From the NCBI GenBank assembly GCA_902827055.1, contig CADEHD010000087.1, positions 1 through 8,099 of the forward strand: a stretch of 8,099 nucleotides of DNA, read 5' to 3'. Positions within the stretch are counted from its first letter, which is position 1, and every line of letters starts with the position of its first letter. This DNA is from an uncultured Chloroflexota bacterium. GTDB taxonomy: Bacteria > Chloroflexota > Dehalococcoidia > UBA2979. Shown here piece after piece: positions 6,870-8,099 of this stretch. The position numbers were made by a program, and so were the translations under genes. The notes below the pieces were generated by a model, which did no database searches, had not been told where the DNA came from, and was given only the letters and a program-made list of their open reading frames with translations.

Positions 6870-6874
6870 GGAGG
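6868..6874 (+). promoter_or_regulatory. Strong Shine-Dalgarno without a gene, after the PAS-PP2C gene stop
   Basis: AAGGAGG overlaps the TAA stop codon (6867-6869), a typical operon junction, yet no ATG, GTG or TTG follows at a suitable distance. A CTG at 6880 would open only a 35-codon frame ending at 6987, and an ATG at 6919 in that same frame gives about 22 codons. The site is best read as a remnant of a lost downstream gene or chance. A GCTGCG-9 nt-CGCAGC hairpin follows (6879-6899), without a T-tract, and could contribute to transcript ending. Confidence 0.35.
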
Positions 6875-6946
6875 TCGAGCTGCGGTCTGGCCTCGCAGCC
6901 CGCGCTCCCTCTCGGGGGATGTTCGAGCGCGCAGGATGCCGCTGGC

Positions 6947-6976
6947 ATGCCGGCTCCCCATGCCGGCTCCCCATGC
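6947..6976. repeat. 13-bp tandem repeat, about 2.3 copies
   Basis: ATGCCGGCTCCCC occurs at 6947-6959 and again, identical, at 6960-6972, followed by ATGC. A degenerate partial copy (ATGCCGCTGGC) precedes them at 6936-6946. The array sits in the 160-bp gap upstream of the enoyl-CoA hydratase family gene, about 55-85 bp before its start. It may be a slippage product or a regulatory spacer. The gap otherwise shows only the hairpin and stray Shine-Dalgarno noted at its left end. Confidence 0.7.
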
Positions 6977-7017
6977 ACTGGCGGTGATTACTGGCGTGTA
7001 TGCTCTCGCGGCTGAGC

Positions 7018-7024
7018 GGGAGGG
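7018..7024 (+). promoter_or_regulatory. Ribosome binding site deciding the GTG start at 7030
   Basis: GGGAGGG stands 5 nt before a GTG at 7030. The longer alternative, an ATG at 7000, has no good purine-rich sequence upstream and would place this Shine-Dalgarno inside the coding region. Confidence 0.6.
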
Positions 7025-7029
7025 CATTC

Positions 7030-7866
7030 GTGGCTGCAGCTGTGGCGTACCCGGCGTATAGCGACCTGATCCTGGAACTTCGCGACCACGTGGCGATCGT
7101 GACGTTGAACCGCCCGGAGCGGCTCAACGCGATCAGCCCGAACCTCGTGCACGAGTTGCTCGACATCGCCGAGCGCTCCGCGCGTGACGACGAGGTCCGC
7201 GTGCTGCTCGTGACCGGCGCGGGGCGCGCCTTCTGTGCCGGCGCCGACCTGCAGGCTTCCGCCGAGGATCGCAACCTCGATGTCGAGCTCGACGCCCGCG
7301 ATGGGTACCGGCGCATGATCCAGGGCCCGATCGGACACTGGGGCGTCCTCTACTCGGCGCTCGGGCACTATCCCAAGCCGATGATCGCGGCGGTCAACGG
7401 GGTCTCGGCTGGTGCGGGCTTCTCGCTGGCGCTGGCCGCCGACATTCGCATCGCCTCGACGCAGGCGCGCTTCATCTCGGTGTTCATCCGGCGCGGGCTC
7501 GTCCCGGACACGGGGACCTCCTATCACCTGCCGCAGCTCATCGGCCGCGGGCGCGCCATCGAGATGCTCATGACGGGTGACGAGGTGGACGCGGCGACGG
7601 CCGACAAGTGGGGGCTGGTGAACCGCGTGGTGGAGCCCGACGACCTGGTGCCGGAGGCGGTGAAGCTGGCGACGCGACTGGCGCACGGCCCCACCGTGGC
7701 CATCGAGCTGACGAAACGCCTCGTGAGCGATCTGACCCGGGGCGGCCTGGACGTACACTGGCAGAACGAAGCGTGGGCGGGCACGCGGCTGCAGCGGCCG
7801 GAGGACTCGGGCGAAGGCCGTGCCGCCTTCCTCGAGCGCCGCGAGCCGCGCTGGACGGGCCGCTAG
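7030..7866 (+). CDS. Enoyl-CoA hydratase/isomerase family protein, PaaG-like
   Basis: This is a complete crotonase-fold protein of 278 residues (288 from the ATG at 7000), acting on an acyl-CoA thioester in the cytoplasm. Early signatures are LNRPERLNAI and the oxyanion-hole segments AFCAGADL (67-74) and NGVSAGAG (123-130). The two glutamates of classical enoyl-CoA hydratase are absent: Phe-Ser (FSLAL) replaces the first Glu region, and VF replaces the PE pair in the second. Instead there is GLVPDTG with D160, the pattern of PaaG-type enoyl-CoA/epoxyphenylacetyl-CoA isomerases, whose LIPD aspartate I recall as the proposed catalytic residue. The C-terminus (AAFLERREPRWTGR) also matches the PaaG type. 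An isomerase, or a dehydratase-like role in ring-type or fatty acyl-CoA catabolism, is therefore more likely than a classical hydratase. The exact substrate cannot be told. It is probably transcribed on its own: 160 bp separates it from the upstream gene, and no other CoA-pathway gene is visible. Confidence 0.92.
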   Translation: MAAAVAYPAYSDLILELRDHVAIVTLNRPERLNAISPNLVHELLDIAERSARDDEVRVLLVTGAGRAFCAGADLQASAEDRNLDVELDARDGYRRMIQGPIGHWGVLYSALGHYPKPMIAAVNGVSAGAGFSLALAADIRIASTQARFISVFIRRGLVPDTGTSYHLPQLIGRGRAIEMLMTGDEVDAATADKWGLVNRVVEPDDLVPEAVKLATRLAHGPTVAIELTKRLVSDLTRGGLDVHWQNEAWAGTRLQRPEDSGEGRAAFLERREPRWTGR

Positions 7867-7916
7867 ACCAGCCCCGCCGCATCATCGACGTCCACAGCGA
7901 GCAGAGGGAACCCGGG

Positions 7917-8099
7917 TTGAGGGTCGGTTCGTTCGCGTCTCGGGCTTCCGATGGAGGATCGGGCGGCGGCAGGTCACGGTGGATCGTGGCCCTGGCGGGC
8001 ATCGGGGCGCTGGTCGCCGTCGGCGCCGCCTGGTGGGGTCTCGCGCCACCTGGGGCCTCCACCGAGGGCCCGGCAGCCATGGTCGCCGCGAACACGCCC
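7917..8099 (+). CDS. N-terminus of a probable membrane-anchored or exported protein, runs off right edge
   Basis: An open frame of 61 codons runs from a TTG at 7917 to the right edge without a stop. AGAGGG (7903-7908) stands 8 nt before the TTG, 51 bp after the preceding stop. The translation has a Gly/Ser/Arg-rich basic start (about residues 1-22, ending in RSRW), one hydrophobic helix (about 23-43, IVALAGIGALVAVGAAWW), and then an Ala/Pro-rich stretch. This is the plan of a signal anchor or uncleaved signal peptide with the main domain outside the membrane. There is no lipobox cysteine in the visible part. Thioredoxin-like TlpA/ResA proteins often begin this way, but nothing diagnostic is visible and I assign no function. 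The same strand as the preceding gene and the short gap allow co-transcription. The start codon is uncertain; that the frame is coding is moderately likely. Confidence 0.5.
   Translation, partial: MRVGSFASRASDGGSGGGRSRWIVALAGIGALVAVGAAWWGLAPPGASTEGPAAMVAANTP

Noticed and set aside
7568..8095. Minus-strand frame of 175 codons at the right edge
   Set aside because: It is Pro/Arg/Ser-rich and overlaps the 3' part of the crotonase-family gene in antisense. The plus-strand frame with a basic start and a hydrophobic helix is a better reading of the last 180 bp.

Overview
This is an 8.1 kb window of very GC-rich bacterial DNA with dense coding and short gaps. The gene set (a membrane pyrophosphatase, a KimA-type potassium permease, and a sensor-phosphatase-kinase-STAS protein built like Mycobacterium tuberculosis Rv1364c) suits a high-GC Actinomycetota or Chloroflexota lineage. 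There is no rRNA, tRNA or other phylogenetic marker, so that placement is only a lean. No mobile element, CRISPR array or RNA gene was seen.

Left half, minus strand. Transcription starts near 4620 and runs leftward. The first gene is hppA, a membrane-bound pyrophosphatase with the lysine that marks the K+-independent, proton-pumping subfamily. It is followed after 12 bp by a 700-residue APC-superfamily transporter that closely matches the KimA potassium importer, including every residue I recall as lining its K+ site. After a further 109 bp comes the start of an unrecognised protein that runs off the left edge (codons 1-102, minus strand, 308 to 3). The tight hppA-kimA spacing suggests an operon that couples a pyrophosphate-driven proton pump to a proton-coupled K+ importer.

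Centre. A 308-bp divergent intergenic region (4621-4928) holds a cluster of CGGAC/GTCCG half-sites, including a 12-bp palindrome and a 9-bp inverted repeat.

Right half, plus strand. A single gene (4929-6869) encodes PAS sensor, SpoIIE/RsbU-type PP2C phosphatase, RsbW-type GHKL kinase and RsbV-type STAS domains: a complete partner-switching circuit in one polypeptide, with key catalytic residues intact. Between the kinase and STAS domains lies an in-frame Shine-Dalgarno plus ATG, preceded by a CAA codon that is one transition away from TAA. This looks like the scar of an operon junction and may also allow a free STAS protein to be made. No sigma factor or other partner gene is visible nearby. 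Next come a 160-bp gap with a 13-bp tandem repeat, an enoyl-CoA hydratase/isomerase family gene most like the PaaG-type isomerases (7030-7866), and the first 61 codons of a probable membrane-anchored or exported protein that runs off the right edge.
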